A stretch of DNA of 64,000 bases from PoT sp049331405 (GCF_049331405.1 NZ_CP186274.1:5766001-5830000), one strand, 5' to 3'. Shown: positions 17,710 to 27,193, numbered from the stretch's first letter. Notes: generated from the sequence alone by a model not told the origin. Made by a program: numbers and translations.

Positions 17710-19293
17710 TCAGTTTCCGCGGGGTGTGGTGACGGTATGGTTCCGGGTCAGGGCCATGTCCCCGTGGTGGAAGTCATAGAGGTAGGCGTAATAGCCGGGG
17801 GCGTTGACCGAGGCCAGGCGCTCGCCCCACTGGTCGAGGGTCAGCCTCAGGAGCTGGGCCTCGCGGCCGCTGCGGTCGGCGAGATGGGCCGAGATCAGCA
17901 TCCAGACCCGGGCCTGCCCCTTGAGCCGAGGGAGCGCCGCGACGAGCGTGGCGGGGTCCGCAAGCCCTTCTGGGGTCGGGGTCGGCGTCACCCGGTCGAG
18001 GCCGGGGATCCGCCCATAAGTCTGATACCAGCGAAATGGGGGTTCCGAGCCGCCGTCGACCAGCAGCAGGTCCCCCGGCTGCCATTCGCGGGCGACCTCT
18101 TCCAGGACTGTCTTCGCCCCATAGGGCTTCGGACGATCGAGCAGGAACTGCCCGGCCTGCGCGGCCGGCAGCAGGAGGCAGCAGAGCGTCAGCACGCGTC
18201 CCAGGATTCGGCCCGTCCGGTCGTCCGACCGGATCAGGTACGACAGCCCGGCGATGCCCGCCAGCAGGACCGGCCCCACGGTGAAGAGCGCCAGCCGGAA
18301 CCGGAGCGGGTACTTGTGCGCCACGGCCGCGAGCGCGGCGACGACCAGCGGCATCACCAGCAGCATGGCCAACCCGCGCTCCTTCCGGCGCAGCAGGATG
18401 CCGACGCCGCAGAGCCAGATGGCGGCCGTGATCACCGACATCCGCTCCGAGAGGTTCTCTTCGAGCTGGGTGTTGTGGAAGGGGGCCTCGAAGATCCCGA
18501 GCCCGATGACCATGTACTGCCGCAAATCCTTGATCGACCTCGGCGGCAAGGCGAGAAATCCCGCCTCCCAGAAGTCGTTGAGATACGAGTTCGTCTGGAG
18601 GTCCTTGAGCGAGAGCAGGTAGTGCCCCGCGAAGCTGACCAGCCAGACGGCCGCGGCCCCCGCCCCGAGCAAGGCCGGGCCGAAGCGGCGATGGAACCCC
18701 TCCTTGAGGATGAGGGTCGCCCCCGCGCCCGCCAGGATGAAGACGACCGGATGCGAGATCCAGACGCAGATCGCCCCGACGACCGCCAGCACGGCGGCCC
18801 GCCTGGCGTTGATCCCCTCTCGGAGCGAGTCGGCGATCAGGGTCATCACCAGGAGCCCGGCCGCCACGTCGACGGCGTATTGCTTGGCCTCGCCGGCATA
18901 CGAGATCAGGCTGGGCATGACCGCGATGACGGCCACGCCGATCGCCGCCCCTTCCCGCTCGAAATGAGCCCGACAAAACCGATAGACGAGGGCGATGGTC
19001 GCCAGCGACGCCAGGAACGGGAAGAGGCGCAGGGCCAGTTCGTTCGGCCCGAGGGCGAGCACGGAGAGCTTCTCGACCCAGAGAAACCCGATGGGAGCCC
19101 CCTGGTCGTAGTCGAGCGGGCGCATGAGCCCGGCGAAGCTTCGCCCGCAGATATTCAGCGAGACCATGGCCTCGTCGAGCCAGAGCGACCGGTTGGCGAA
19201 GAGCGCCCGGCCCCTCAGCAAGACGCCGATCACCGCGGCGACAACGGCCACCCAGATCCAGGCGCGCTGCCCCGCGCGAGATTCTTCCGTCAT
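17710..19293 (-). CDS. GT39-family (GT-C, ArnT/PMT-like) membrane glycosyltransferase
   Basis: A 527-residue polytopic membrane protein. A first transmembrane helix (about 11-28) is followed by the NRSLWLDEAMV motif, whose acidic residues (Asp40/Glu41) are the usual catalytic/metal signature of GT-C enzymes that use lipid-linked sugars. About ten further hydrophobic segments lie before residue 390, followed by a soluble C-terminal domain starting near EEVAREWQPGDLLLVDGG. It probably adds a sugar to a glycan or lipid on the outer side of the membrane; donor and acceptor are unknown. The start at 19293 has GGAGGAG about 10 bases upstream; an upstream ATG at 19338 is possible. It is divergent from the S1 nuclease gene. 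Confidence 0.85.
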   Translation of the reverse strand: MTEESRAGQRAWIWVAVVAAVIGVLLRGRALFANRSLWLDEAMVSLNICGRSFAGLMRPLDYDQGAPIGFLWVEKLSVLALGPNELALRLFPFLASLATIALVYRFCRAHFEREGAAIGVAVIAVMPSLISYAGEAKQYAVDVAAGLLVMTLIADSLREGINARRAAVLAVVGAICVWISHPVVFILAGAGATLILKEGFHRRFGPALLGAGAAAVWLVSFAGHYLLSLKDLQTNSYLNDFWEAGFLALPPRSIKDLRQYMVIGLGIFEAPFHNTQLEENLSERMSVITAAIWLCGVGILLRRKERGLAMLLVMPLVVAALAAVAHKYPLRFRLALFTVGPVLLAGIAGLSYLIRSDDRTGRILGRVLTLCCLLLPAAQAGQFLLDRPKPYGAKTVLEEVAREWQPGDLLLVDGGSEPPFRWYQTYGRIPGLDRVTPTPTPEGLADPATLVAALPRLKGQARVWMLISAHLADRSGREAQLLRLTLDQWGERLASVNAPGYYAYLYDFHHGDMALTRNHTVTTPRGN

Positions 19294-19624
19294 CGTTCCG
19301 AGTCTCCTCCGTGGTGCCGGCTCGCGTCTCAGTTCCATCCGGGCGGCCGCGGCGTGTCACGCCTGCGCGTCGGGCGGCCTTCGCGATGAGGCCGCGACGC
19401 ATGAACACTGCTGTCCGCGGACCGACAAGAATAACCTCGACTCCCCCCGTCAGGCAACGCCATCGCGGCCTCGCGCCCGCGAGGACCGGAACGACCCGGA
19501 ACCCGTCGAGGCATCATCCCCGGCCGGGCGCCGCTTGCGGGCGAGGCCAAGGTCCGTCACGATCAGCGGGAGTGGAGTGCGATCCATCTCGCCACAAATC
19601 CATTTGATCGATAAGGAACCGACG
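19294..19624. other. divergent intergenic region GT39 / S1 nuclease
   Basis: Contains the leader that is duplicated at about 14970-15225. Nothing else is recognised. Confidence 0.4.
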
Positions 19625-20434
19625 ATGAGACACTGGGCGTCGAGGGCGTTGGCGTCGCTGGCCGTGCTGGCGCTGGCCTTGCCACCTTCAACGGCGAGGG
19701 CCTGGGGGCCGCAGGGGCACCGCGTGGTCGCCAAGATCGCCACCGAGCGGCTCTCGCCCAAGGCCAGGGCGGCGGTCGCGCAACTGCTCCATAAAGGAGA
19801 CACGCTGGCCGACATCGCGAACTGGGCCGACCACGAAGGGCACGACGTCGTCCCGGGGAGCAGCCCCTGGCATTATGTTAATGTCCCCATCACCGCCGAC
19901 AGGTACGACCCGAGAGACTGCGTGAAGGGGGACTGCGTGGTCGAGAAGATCAAGCACTTCCGCCAGGTCCTCAAGGACGCCCGCGCCCCGCAGCAGGAGC
20001 GCCAGCGGGCCCTCCTCTTCCTCGTCCACTTCGTCGGGGATATCCACCAGCCCTTGCATGTCGGCGACAACCACGACCGGGGCGGTAACCGCACGCAGGT
20101 CCAGTTCCTCGGCAAGGGGACCAACCTGCATCGACTCTGGGATTCGGACCTCATCCACCACATCGGCGGCAACGACAACGCCTGGATCGCGCGTGTCGAG
20201 CGGGTCATCACGCCGGAGCTGGCCCAGGCCTGCTCGAAGGGGGACGTGGAAGGCTGGGCGAACGAGACCCTCCGGGCCGCCAAGATCGCCTATCGGGGCC
20301 CCAAAGGCGGTGTCCTGACCAGCGGAGCCTCCATCGGGGAGGACTACGCCAGGGCGGCCGAACCCATCCTCGAAGAGCAACTCGCCAGGGCCGGCATCCG
20401 CCTGGCCAATGAGCTGAACGCGATCTTCCATTAA
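19625..20434 (+). CDS. secreted S1/P1-type nuclease
   Basis: A 269-residue zinc-dependent nuclease that cleaves single-stranded nucleic acids outside the cytoplasm. A signal peptide (1-26) ends ...PSTARA and the mature protein begins WGPQGH. In this family the N-terminal Trp and His6 are zinc ligands, so the cleavage site can be placed with confidence. Other ligands sit in NWADHEGH, SPWHYVN, FVGDIHQPLHVGDN and NLHRLWDSD. Length matches the family. The ATG at 19625 is chosen because it gives the signal peptide. It is convergent with the DUF5131 gene. Confidence 0.93.
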   Translation: MRHWASRALASLAVLALALPPSTARAWGPQGHRVVAKIATERLSPKARAAVAQLLHKGDTLADIANWADHEGHDVVPGSSPWHYVNVPITADRYDPRDCVKGDCVVEKIKHFRQVLKDARAPQQERQRALLFLVHFVGDIHQPLHVGDNHDRGGNRTQVQFLGKGTNLHRLWDSDLIHHIGGNDNAWIARVERVITPELAQACSKGDVEGWANETLRAAKIAYRGPKGGVLTSGASIGEDYARAAEPILEEQLARAGIRLANELNAIFH

Positions 20435-20505
20435 GAACCGAAGTGATGGCCGACGGCGAAGAGGGGAGTCGAAGCCGACGCCCCTCGCGCCGAGGCCGCC
20501 TCACA

Positions 20506-21348
20506 TCAGCACGTTTCCTCGGCCTCGACCGGCTTCATCGAGCGAACCTGGATGCCCTGAGACCGGGCCTCGACCGCGGCGATCATCCTCTTGCGCTCGG
20601 CGAGCGGAGGGATGGGGGCCGCCCCTTCGCGTCGGGGGACGTCGTCATGGGTCCTGCCGTCGAGCTGTCGCCCGGCGACCCCCTTGCGCACCCCTCCCCA
20701 CTGCTTGAAGAAGAACGGGACCGACGCGCGCTGGCACTGGTCGCGGAGGGAAAGGACCCACTCCCGATGGAGCGGGCGTGCCCCGTGCCCGCTCTCGCCG
20801 CCGACGATGACCCAGCCGATCCCCCCGAGGTCGACCGGCCCGAGGTCCTCGAGCAAGGGCTCGACCGAGAGCATCCGCAGGCCGGCCGGGGCCTGGCGGA
20901 GGTGCTCGACCCGAGGCAGGCCATACTTGCGATCCTCGACGCTCACTCCCCACCAGATATGAGGCACCGATGCGGCGAACGCCAGGCGCGTGGAGAGGAG
21001 GTCGCGGAGCCGTTCCGAACGCTTCGTCAGGACCTGATACGTATGCCAGTGGGCCTCGACCATGACCCGGCAGACTTGCTCGATGTAGTCGTCGGGTACG
21101 TCGCGATGGAAGAGGTCGCTCATCGAGTTGACGAAGACCATCTTGGCGGACGTCCAGCGGAACGGCTCGGCGAGCTTCTCGGGCACGAGCCGGAGGTCGA
21201 ACCCCTGCTCGTACGGATGCCCGGGCACGCCTCGGAACCGCTCGGCGAACGTCTCGGCATAACAATGCTGACAGCCGGGGCTGATCCGGGTGCAGCCTCG
21301 GATCGGGTTCCAGGTGTGGTCGGTCCACTCGATCTTCGTCGTGCCCAT
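20506..21348 (-). CDS. DUF5131 (phage Gp37/Gp68-like) family protein
   Basis: A 280-residue protein beginning with IEWTDHTWNPIRGCTRIS and the cysteine cluster CTRISPGCQHCYA, hallmarks of DUF5131. The cluster recalls iron-sulfur/radical-SAM sites (Cx3Cx2C-like). Other family segments are MVFVNSMSDLFH, WHTYQVLTKRSERL, WWGVSVED and IGWVIVGGESG. The biochemical role is not established; homologues occur in phages and in bacterial chromosomes. Two ATGs three codons apart (21357 and 21348) are possible starts; the shorter keeps MGTTKIEW. No other phage gene is nearby. Confidence 0.85.
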   Translation of the reverse strand: MGTTKIEWTDHTWNPIRGCTRISPGCQHCYAETFAERFRGVPGHPYEQGFDLRLVPEKLAEPFRWTSAKMVFVNSMSDLFHRDVPDDYIEQVCRVMVEAHWHTYQVLTKRSERLRDLLSTRLAFAASVPHIWWGVSVEDRKYGLPRVEHLRQAPAGLRMLSVEPLLEDLGPVDLGGIGWVIVGGESGHGARPLHREWVLSLRDQCQRASVPFFFKQWGGVRKGVAGRQLDGRTHDDVPRREGAAPIPPLAERKRMIAAVEARSQGIQVRSMKPVEAEETC

Positions 21349-21530
21349 GCCTTCCATCTTAAGTCAGTTCGCCTCAGAATTGTGCGGACTCCCCCGCCGA
21401 ATCTCCCCGGTTGATGCGACCGACTTGCGCGACCTCCCCATGAATCTGAGGAGGCGGGCATTCGGGCGGACGACGCATCGGGACGAATCGGGCCGGGGTT
21501 CCCGAACCACCCGACTGAGGGGCATCCGCG

Positions 21531-23243
21531 ATGAAGAAGCTGATCAATCGGCCGGAGGCGGTCGTCGAGGAGATGGTCGAGGGCCTGGTCGCGATCGACC
21601 CCCGGATCGTCCGCGTCCCCGGGCAGACCGTCGTCGTCAGGGCGGATGCCGACTCGATCAAGGATAGGCAGGTCACCCTGATCTCGGGCGGCGGCAGCGG
21701 GCACGAGCCTGCGCATGCCGGCTACGTCGGGCGGGGGATGCTCTCGGCGGCGGTCGCCGGCGAGGTCTTCACGTCGCCAAGCGCCGACGCGGTGCTCGCC
21801 GCCATCCGGGCCGTCGGGGGCAAGGCGGGCGTGCTCCTGATCGTGAAGAACTACACGGGCGATCGACTCAACTTCGGCCTGGCCGCGGAGATGGCGAGGG
21901 CCGAGGGGATCGAGGTCGAGATGGTCATCGTCGCCGACGACGTGGCCCTGGCCGCGACGACCGAGAACGCCGGGCGCCGGGGGATCGCCGGCACCGTCCT
22001 CGTCCATAAAGTCGCGGGAGCCGCCGCCGAGGCCGGGGCGAGCCTCGCCGAGGTCCTCGCCGAGGCCCGAGCCACGGCCGAAGCCGTCGGGACCATGGGG
22101 GTCGGCCTCTCCCCCTGCACGGTCCCCGCCTCGGGCAAGCCGGGTTTCTCGCTGGCCGACGACGAGATCGAGCTGGGCCTCGGCATCCACGGAGAGCCCG
22201 GCGTGCGCAGAGGCCCCCTCGAACCGGCCGACCAGCTCGTCGACCAGATCCTCGCCGCCATCGCCGGTGACGCCGGCCTCATCCCCAACGAGCGGGTCGT
22301 CCTCCTCATCAACAACCTGGGCGCGACGCCCGCGATGGAACTCGCCATCGTCGCCCGCCGCGCCCTGGAAGTTCTTGAAGGCCAGGGGCTTGTGGTGGAG
22401 CGGGCCTACGTCGGCACGTTCCTCTCGGCGCTGGAGATGGCAGGCGTGTCGCTCTCCGTCCTCCGCGTCGACGACGCCAGGCTCGCCCGGCTCGACGCCA
22501 CCGCCGACGCCCCCGCCTGGCAGCCCGCACCGGCCAGGAACCGCTTAGCCAGGCAAGCTGCCCCCACCAAGTCCGGGGCCAAGGCAGCCCCCCTGCCCTC
22601 GCAGCAACCACAAACTCCGCTGGGAGTTGCGCTCCGCAACGGGATCGTCGCCGCGGCCGAGGCCGTGATCGCCGAGGCACCCCGGCTCACCGAGCTCGAT
22701 CAGGTGGTCGGCGACGGCGACCTCGGCATCAACCTCGAGCGAGGTGCCCGGGCCATCCTGGACGACCTCGATCGCCTCCCCTGCGACGCCCCCGCCGAAA
22801 CCCTTCATCAGGTCGGCCTGACCCTCCAGCGCGTCCTGGGCGGGACCTCGGGAGCCCTCTACGGCGTCTTCTTCCTTCGCGCCTCGTCGAAGCTGAAGCA
22901 GGCCTCGATCGACGACCCGCGTGCCTGGGCCGACGCCCTCCAGGCCGGCACGAACGCCATCGCCGAACTCGGTGGAGCCCGACCCGGCGATCGCACCATG
23001 CTGGACGCCCTCGCCCCCGCCGCCGAAACCCTCTATACGCGACTTTACGCCAGGTCCACCCTTGAAGACGCAATCTCGTCCGCAGCTGACGCGGCGAAGG
23101 CCGCGGCCGAGGCAACGGCGACGCTCCAACCGCGCAAAGGACGCTCCAGCTATCTCGGCGAACGGACTCTGGGGCACCCCGACCCCGGTGCTATCGCCGT
23201 GGCCACCTGGCTCAGGGCGATCGCCGAGTCGCTCTCTCATTGA
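21531..23243 (+). CDS. dihydroxyacetone kinase, fused DhaK-DhaL, ATP-dependent type
   Basis: A 570-residue single-chain kinase that phosphorylates dihydroxyacetone to the glycolytic triose phosphate. The DhaK part (1-330) has LISGGGSGHEPAHAGYVG and GIHGEPGVRRG, whose histidine binds substrate covalently. An Ala/Pro-rich linker (about 325-365) joins the DhaL part (about 370-570), with VVGDGDLGINLERG providing the Mg-ATP aspartates and LGGTSGALYGVFF. The fusion is as in Citrobacter and eukaryotic enzymes rather than the PEP-dependent DhaKLM set, and no DhaM is present. It is a single gene followed by a bidirectional hairpin. Confidence 0.92.
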   Translation: MKKLINRPEAVVEEMVEGLVAIDPRIVRVPGQTVVVRADADSIKDRQVTLISGGGSGHEPAHAGYVGRGMLSAAVAGEVFTSPSADAVLAAIRAVGGKAGVLLIVKNYTGDRLNFGLAAEMARAEGIEVEMVIVADDVALAATTENAGRRGIAGTVLVHKVAGAAAEAGASLAEVLAEARATAEAVGTMGVGLSPCTVPASGKPGFSLADDEIELGLGIHGEPGVRRGPLEPADQLVDQILAAIAGDAGLIPNERVVLLINNLGATPAMELAIVARRALEVLEGQGLVVERAYVGTFLSALEMAGVSLSVLRVDDARLARLDATADAPAWQPAPARNRLARQAAPTKSGAKAAPLPSQQPQTPLGVALRNGIVAAAEAVIAEAPRLTELDQVVGDGDLGINLERGARAILDDLDRLPCDAPAETLHQVGLTLQRVLGGTSGALYGVFFLRASSKLKQASIDDPRAWADALQAGTNAIAELGGARPGDRTMLDALAPAAETLYTRLYARSTLEDAISSAADAAKAAAEATATLQPRKGRSSYLGERTLGHPDPGAIAVATWLRAIAESLSH

Positions 23244-23256
23244 TGGAGACGCGACA

Positions 23257-23282
23257 GGGCCGATCACGATCGAGATCGGCCC
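23257..23282. terminator. bidirectional hairpin between convergent genes
   Basis: Perfect 9-bp stem, GGGCCGATC (23257-23265) with GATCGGCCC (23274-23282), and an 8-base loop. It lies between the stops of the dihydroxyacetone kinase and receiver-like genes. Confidence 0.5.
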
Positions 23283-23304
23283 GCCTTCCGAAATATGTCG
23301 AAGC

Positions 23305-23709
23305 TTACCTGGCGGGCTCGGCGAAGTAGCGGCGGATCAGGTCGGGCAGCTCGGCGGAGAACTTGCTGCGGGGCATGACCGGATCGCAGCCGGCCGATTT
23401 GGCGCCTGCGAGGGCCTGGGTGTCGACGTGCGAGCCGAACGCGAGGAAGGTGGTCTCGGTTGGTGCGAGCTTGCGGTAGGCGATGATCGCGGGCAGGGAG
23501 ACGAGGTCGCCTGCCGAGAGGTCAACGAAGACGACACGGGGCCTCGACTCCTCGATCACCGTCGAGGCGAGGTTGAGCGTCCCCACGACCTGCACGCGAT
23601 AGCCGAGCTCGCGGGCGGTCCCCGTGATCTTGGACGTGAAGATCAGGTCGCGGCTCAGCAAGATCCCGACCGGCTCCGTCCCGACCGCCTCGGCCTTCGT
23701 CTCGCTCAT
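23305..23709 (-). CDS. response-regulator-receiver-like protein
   Basis: A 134-residue protein with the alternating pattern of a CheY-like receiver. GILLSRDLIF is the first strand, VVFVDLSAGDL places an aspartate at the phosphoacceptor position, FLAFGSHVD has the Ser/Thr position, and MPRSKFSAEL has the lysine. The usual acidic pair after strand 1 is reduced to one Asp, so phosphorylation is uncertain. There is no output domain. AAGGAC is upstream of the ATG. No histidine kinase is adjacent; the HAD gene lies 82 bases upstream on the same strand. Confidence 0.75.
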   Translation of the reverse strand: MSETKAEAVGTEPVGILLSRDLIFTSKITGTARELGYRVQVVGTLNLASTVIEESRPRVVFVDLSAGDLVSLPAIIAYRKLAPTETTFLAFGSHVDTQALAGAKSAGCDPVMPRSKFSAELPDLIRRYFAEPAR

Positions 23710-23791
23710 GGCATCCTGTCCTTGCTGAAAACGTTGAGGCGAAATGCAACGCCTTGAATTGAGATGAGATGGATGGGTCGAGGGACTGGCC

Positions 23792-24484
23792 TCAGGCGAA
23801 GCGAGCCTCGACCCATTCGGGCGTCAGCGTCACGAGCCCGGGGACCACGACATCCGCCCCCGCCTCTTCCAGTTCCGCGACCGTGTAGGTGTGGGTCACC
23901 GCGACGGCCTGCATCCCGGCGGCCTTGGCGGAGACGACGCCGGCGAGGCTGTCCTCGATCACGAGGCACTCGCTCGGGTCCAGGTCGGCCAGGTTCGAGG
24001 TCGGATGGACGCGGAGCACCGCCAGGGTGAGGAGGTAACCCTCGGGGTCTGGCTTGCAACGCTGCGTGTCCTCGGCCGAGATGATCTCCAGCACCTGGGG
24101 ACGCAGTTGCATCCTCGCGAGTGCGAATTCGATCTCGGGCCTCAGCGCCCCGGAGCAGATGGCCAGGGGCCAGCGTGTGGCGAGGGCCGAGAGGCTATCG
24201 GCCGCGGACGGAAAGAAGCGGAGCCCGGTCTCGGCCACGTCCACGTAGCGCGCGGCCTTGCGGGCGATCAGCGAGTCGACCCTGTCTCGCGACGCATCCT
24301 GGCCGGCCTCGCCGAGCGCGGTCTCGAAGCAGCCACGGTCGTCGAAGCCGAGGTAGCGCTCGTGGTATTGAGCCTCGGTGAGCTCGATGCCTTCTTCCGC
24401 CAGGACGTCGCGGAAGAGCATGAAGTGAACGTGCTCGTCGTCGACGAGCACGCCATTGAAGTCGAAAATCACAGCCCGGATCAT
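23792..24484 (-). CDS. HAD-superfamily hydrolase, beta-phosphoglucomutase-like subfamily
   Basis: A 230-residue HAD protein. The nucleophile motif is AVIFDFNGVLVDDE, with Asn where many phosphatases have Asp. A helical cap (about 15-85) is followed by LAICSGAL (motif II), CKPDPEGYLL (motif III lysine) and CLVIEDSLAGV (motif IV). The second Asp of the DxD nucleophile motif is replaced (DFN), as in several sugar-phosphate mutase/phosphatase relatives. The substrate cannot be assigned. Confidence 0.85.
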   Translation of the reverse strand: MIRAVIFDFNGVLVDDEHVHFMLFRDVLAEEGIELTEAQYHERYLGFDDRGCFETALGEAGQDASRDRVDSLIARKAARYVDVAETGLRFFPSAADSLSALATRWPLAICSGALRPEIEFALARMQLRPQVLEIISAEDTQRCKPDPEGYLLTLAVLRVHPTSNLADLDPSECLVIEDSLAGVVSAKAAGMQAVAVTHTYTVAELEEAGADVVVPGLVTLTPEWVEARFA

Positions 24485-24533
24485 TGTTCTATCGAAACCG
24501 TTCCCCGCGCCGGCGTACCGAAACGCGATAAAC

Positions 24534-24881
24534 TCAGATCGCCTCGGGACCGCGCTCGCCGGTTCGAATCCGGATGCAATCGTCCATCGGCAGGATGAAG
24601 ATCTTACCGTCGCCGATCTTGCCGTCGGGGCCGCTGCGGCCGGCCTGGATGATGGCGTTGACCGTCGGCTCGACGAAGTCTTCGTTCACGGCGATCTGAA
24701 GCTCGATCTTCCGCAGCAAGTTCACGGTGAACTCGTGGCCGCGATAAACCTCAGTATATCCTTTTTGGCGCCCGAAGCCCTGCACATCCATGACGGTGAG
24801 GCGGAAGACTTCCACGTGGGAGAGCGCTTCCTTGACCGCCTCGAGTTTGGTGGGCTGAATCAGCGCGATGATGAGTTTCAT
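24534..24881 (-). CDS. glnB: P-II family nitrogen regulatory protein
   Basis: A 115-residue P-II signal protein, the normal length. The T-loop segment GFGRQKGYTEVYRGHEF (35-51) and C-terminal GKIGDGKIFIL plus IRIRTGE identify the family, which binds ATP/ADP and 2-oxoglutarate and controls nitrogen assimilation or ammonium transport. Position 51, the tyrosine uridylylated in enterobacterial GlnB, is phenylalanine here; Tyr46 is kept, and position 49 is His rather than the cyanobacterial Ser. The start at 24881 matches MKLI... of the family. No amtB or glnA is adjacent. Confidence 0.92.
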   Translation of the reverse strand: MKLIIALIQPTKLEAVKEALSHVEVFRLTVMDVQGFGRQKGYTEVYRGHEFTVNLLRKIELQIAVNEDFVEPTVNAIIQAGRSGPDGKIGDGKIFILPMDDCIRIRTGERGPEAI

Positions 24882-25132
24882 GCAGGCCCCGATCATACCA
24901 CACACGCCCTCCACTCTTCGATCGATGGACCGAGAGGGGGTGATGTGGTTTCGTTGTGAATCCCTGGCTTGGATACGATTGTCTCGGAATCCTCACCCAG
25001 GTCAACAAAAAAATCGGCCCTCGCATCGATCTCCGGGCGACCTGAAGCATGCCGCTGGACGGCCTCGGAAGACGCCACGCGCGTCGGGGCCTCGTCACAT
25101 CCCGATAGATCTAACTCGTTTCAGACCAAATA
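24882..25132. other. intergenic region upstream of glnB
   Basis: No gene seen between glnB and the terminator of the lipoprotein gene. It should hold the glnB promoter; no sigma-54 type GG/GC element was found by eye. Confidence 0.4.
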
Positions 25133-25167
25133 AATGCGGAGACCGGGCCTGGCCCGGTCTCCGCATT
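25133..25167 (-). terminator. strong intrinsic terminator downstream of lipoprotein gene
   Basis: Perfect stem of about 15 bp, AATGCGGAGACCGGG (25133-25147) with CCCGGTCTCCGCATT (25153-25167), followed on the minus strand by TTATTTGG. It is 41 bases past the lipoprotein stop. Confidence 0.8.
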
Positions 25168-25208
25168 CGTCCAAACATGAGATGAGGGAAATCGATCGCC
25201 TCGCTCGA

Positions 25209-25568
25209 TCAACCGGCCGTCGACCCGTCGGCGTTGGCGCTCGAGGGGATCGGGGGGGTGATCTCGGCAGGGGGATTGGCAGGGCTCACCTGGGCGGCGT
25301 CATGGCTCGGGGCCGACGCCGTCGTCGGGACGGGCATCGAGGGGGGCGGTGGCGCGACGAAAGCACCCGGTGGGGGGACCAGCGCGACGTCCGGGGACAT
25401 GGGAACGCCCGCGATCGGCGGAGCGGTGAACGCGCCCGGATCCCCCTGGTAGCCGCAGTTAGGGCCGGTGCACGGCACCGGAAAGTCGTCGCATGTGTCG
25501 CACTGCGTGCAACCCACCATCGCGGCCGAAACCATGGCCGCCAGGAGTGCAAGTTTCGACCGCAACAT
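25209..25568 (-). CDS. small Cys/Pro-rich lipoprotein, function unknown
   Basis: A 119-residue protein with a lipoprotein signal (LALLAAMVSAAMVGC) whose lipobox cysteine is followed by a cysteine-rich stretch, TQCDTCDDFPVPCTGPNC. A low-complexity Pro/Ala region extends to the end. The cysteines might bind metal or form disulfides after export; I do not recognise the family. The start at 25568 has AAAGGAT about 6 bases upstream; the frame is open further upstream, but that would place residues before the signal. Confidence 0.7.
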   Translation of the reverse strand: MLRSKLALLAAMVSAAMVGCTQCDTCDDFPVPCTGPNCGYQGDPGAFTAPPIAGVPMSPDVALVPPPGAFVAPPPPSMPVPTTASAPSHDAAQVSPANPPAEITPPIPSSANADGSTAG

Positions 25569-27193
25569 TCCGGTATCCTTTCCGTAACGTGTTTGGCCGT
25601 AGACCATCACCAAAAACGCTATCGAGATTGGTTGAGATGGGCTGCACGGACGCAGCCCTTCCATTCAGCCGCCCCTCACGCACGTTCGCAAAGCTCAAGG
25701 GGGCGAGCCGTTGCGTGTTAGAGGAGCGTTCACCGCCCACCATCCTGGCGACGGTTCTGCTTGATGATCATGATCGGCCAAGCTCCGCCCCCTCGTTGAG
25801 CCGAATCCGGAAGGAAACTTCCTCATCTCCTCAAAACTCCCCCATTTGCCGCAGCTGTGATCGCCACGCCAGCCCCCTCTCTCGCATCTTCAAAGGCGGC
25901 GTCCATAAGTGGCAGATGAGCATGTCCGCCCCGCGCCCCGCCTCGAAAGATCGCGGCCCAACGGCCCGAAACCCCCGCGCCGACGCCGGATCGCCGGGCC
26001 GGACCGATCGCACTCCTTGTTTCAATACATGTGACATGCCAATGACATTCAAGACGCCAACTTGTGTCACAAAAAATGATGCCAAAGTAGGCACTAAAAC
26101 TCGATCGGTTCAGGGTTTCACAAGTTGAGGTTTTTAGCTAAATTAGTTAATCTCGGCAAAACAATTGGATTGTCGGGATTACATCGAGTCTTCGGGATTT
26201 CGTACGTGACACAAGGCAGGAACCAGCGGCGTGGCGATAGGGCGAGGCCGCCCGGATCGCGTCCCGCTCACACAGGATCTCACATCTGTACGCCAGCAAG
26301 CGATCTCGCGTGGCGTGTTGAACTACGCTCATCCTCGCAACCCGTCTACGCGAGGATGGACGCCGCCCGTCGTGACCGGGCGCGCCGATCCGAGGACGCC
26401 GTGAGCCCGACATCGGGATGCCACCTCGCACGAATCCTTCAATCCTCGCATGGAGGTAATTCCGCACCGCTATTGCCTCAACATTACGCAAGCGTTCCGA
26501 ACGCGACGATTGCGTAAAAAAAGAGTATTCGGCTTGTTTTCAAGCGAACAGACGAAGGCGATCTTTGACAATAAACAAGCTTTCAAGACGCCGAAAGCGC
26601 AGAGACCCAGAGTGATCCGTTCATTCATTTTGAGAATCATGCGTTTCTCATTTAAAGGCGGGAAGACCCCCAGAGCAACCGCTTACGCATGAATGACATG
26701 GCGAAACCGCCATTCCGTGCAACCTTTTCTTGATAAAACTGTGACAACCCTTGGACAACCGAGAATTCGCCCTTCCTTGGCACACCAGGGCACTTCTTTT
26801 GCATTAAAGCAATTGGATTTGCGAATTGAAGCTCGATGTATGCCGAGGGGTATTTCCCGAGACATTTGACACTCGAGCGGCTTCGGGCCTCGAACGTCGG
26901 GGGCCGAAGACGGAAACCATGATTTTACCATGATTTGATCACGACTTGTTTCCGGCAACGTGTTATCCCACGCTTTGTTTCCAGGCCCGGGGCGGCCGGC
27001 CCCCTCGCGATGCGAGGGGCGAGTTCGCCGCGAAGGGTAGGGGCAGCGGGGAGTCGCTCGGGCCCCACGACAACCGCGAGTGAAATGATTTGAGTCCATC
27101 GTCAGGGAGTTCAGGAAAGCCGATCAAATCCGGGCATGATGTCGAAAAGAGACGAGCCCCTGCGCACCGGGCGATTGATTGCTAATTAAGCGA
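25569..27193. other. long AT-richer gene-free region upstream of sigma factor
   Basis: About 1.6 kb without a supported gene. The stretch from about 26030 to 26960 is clearly lower in GC than its surroundings. Within it ACCATGATTT is repeated at 26916-26925 and 26927-26936, an 11-base period. Short open frames here have no credible ribosome-binding sites. I recognise no RNA gene. Confidence 0.5.

Noticed and set aside
24561..24571. GGTTCGAATCC, a tRNA T-loop-like motif
   Set aside because: It lies inside glnB coding sequence and no acceptor stem or anticodon arm can be formed around it.
25493..26128. 211-codon plus-strand open frame
   Set aside because: It is antisense to the lipoprotein start and has no protein-like composition or start signal.
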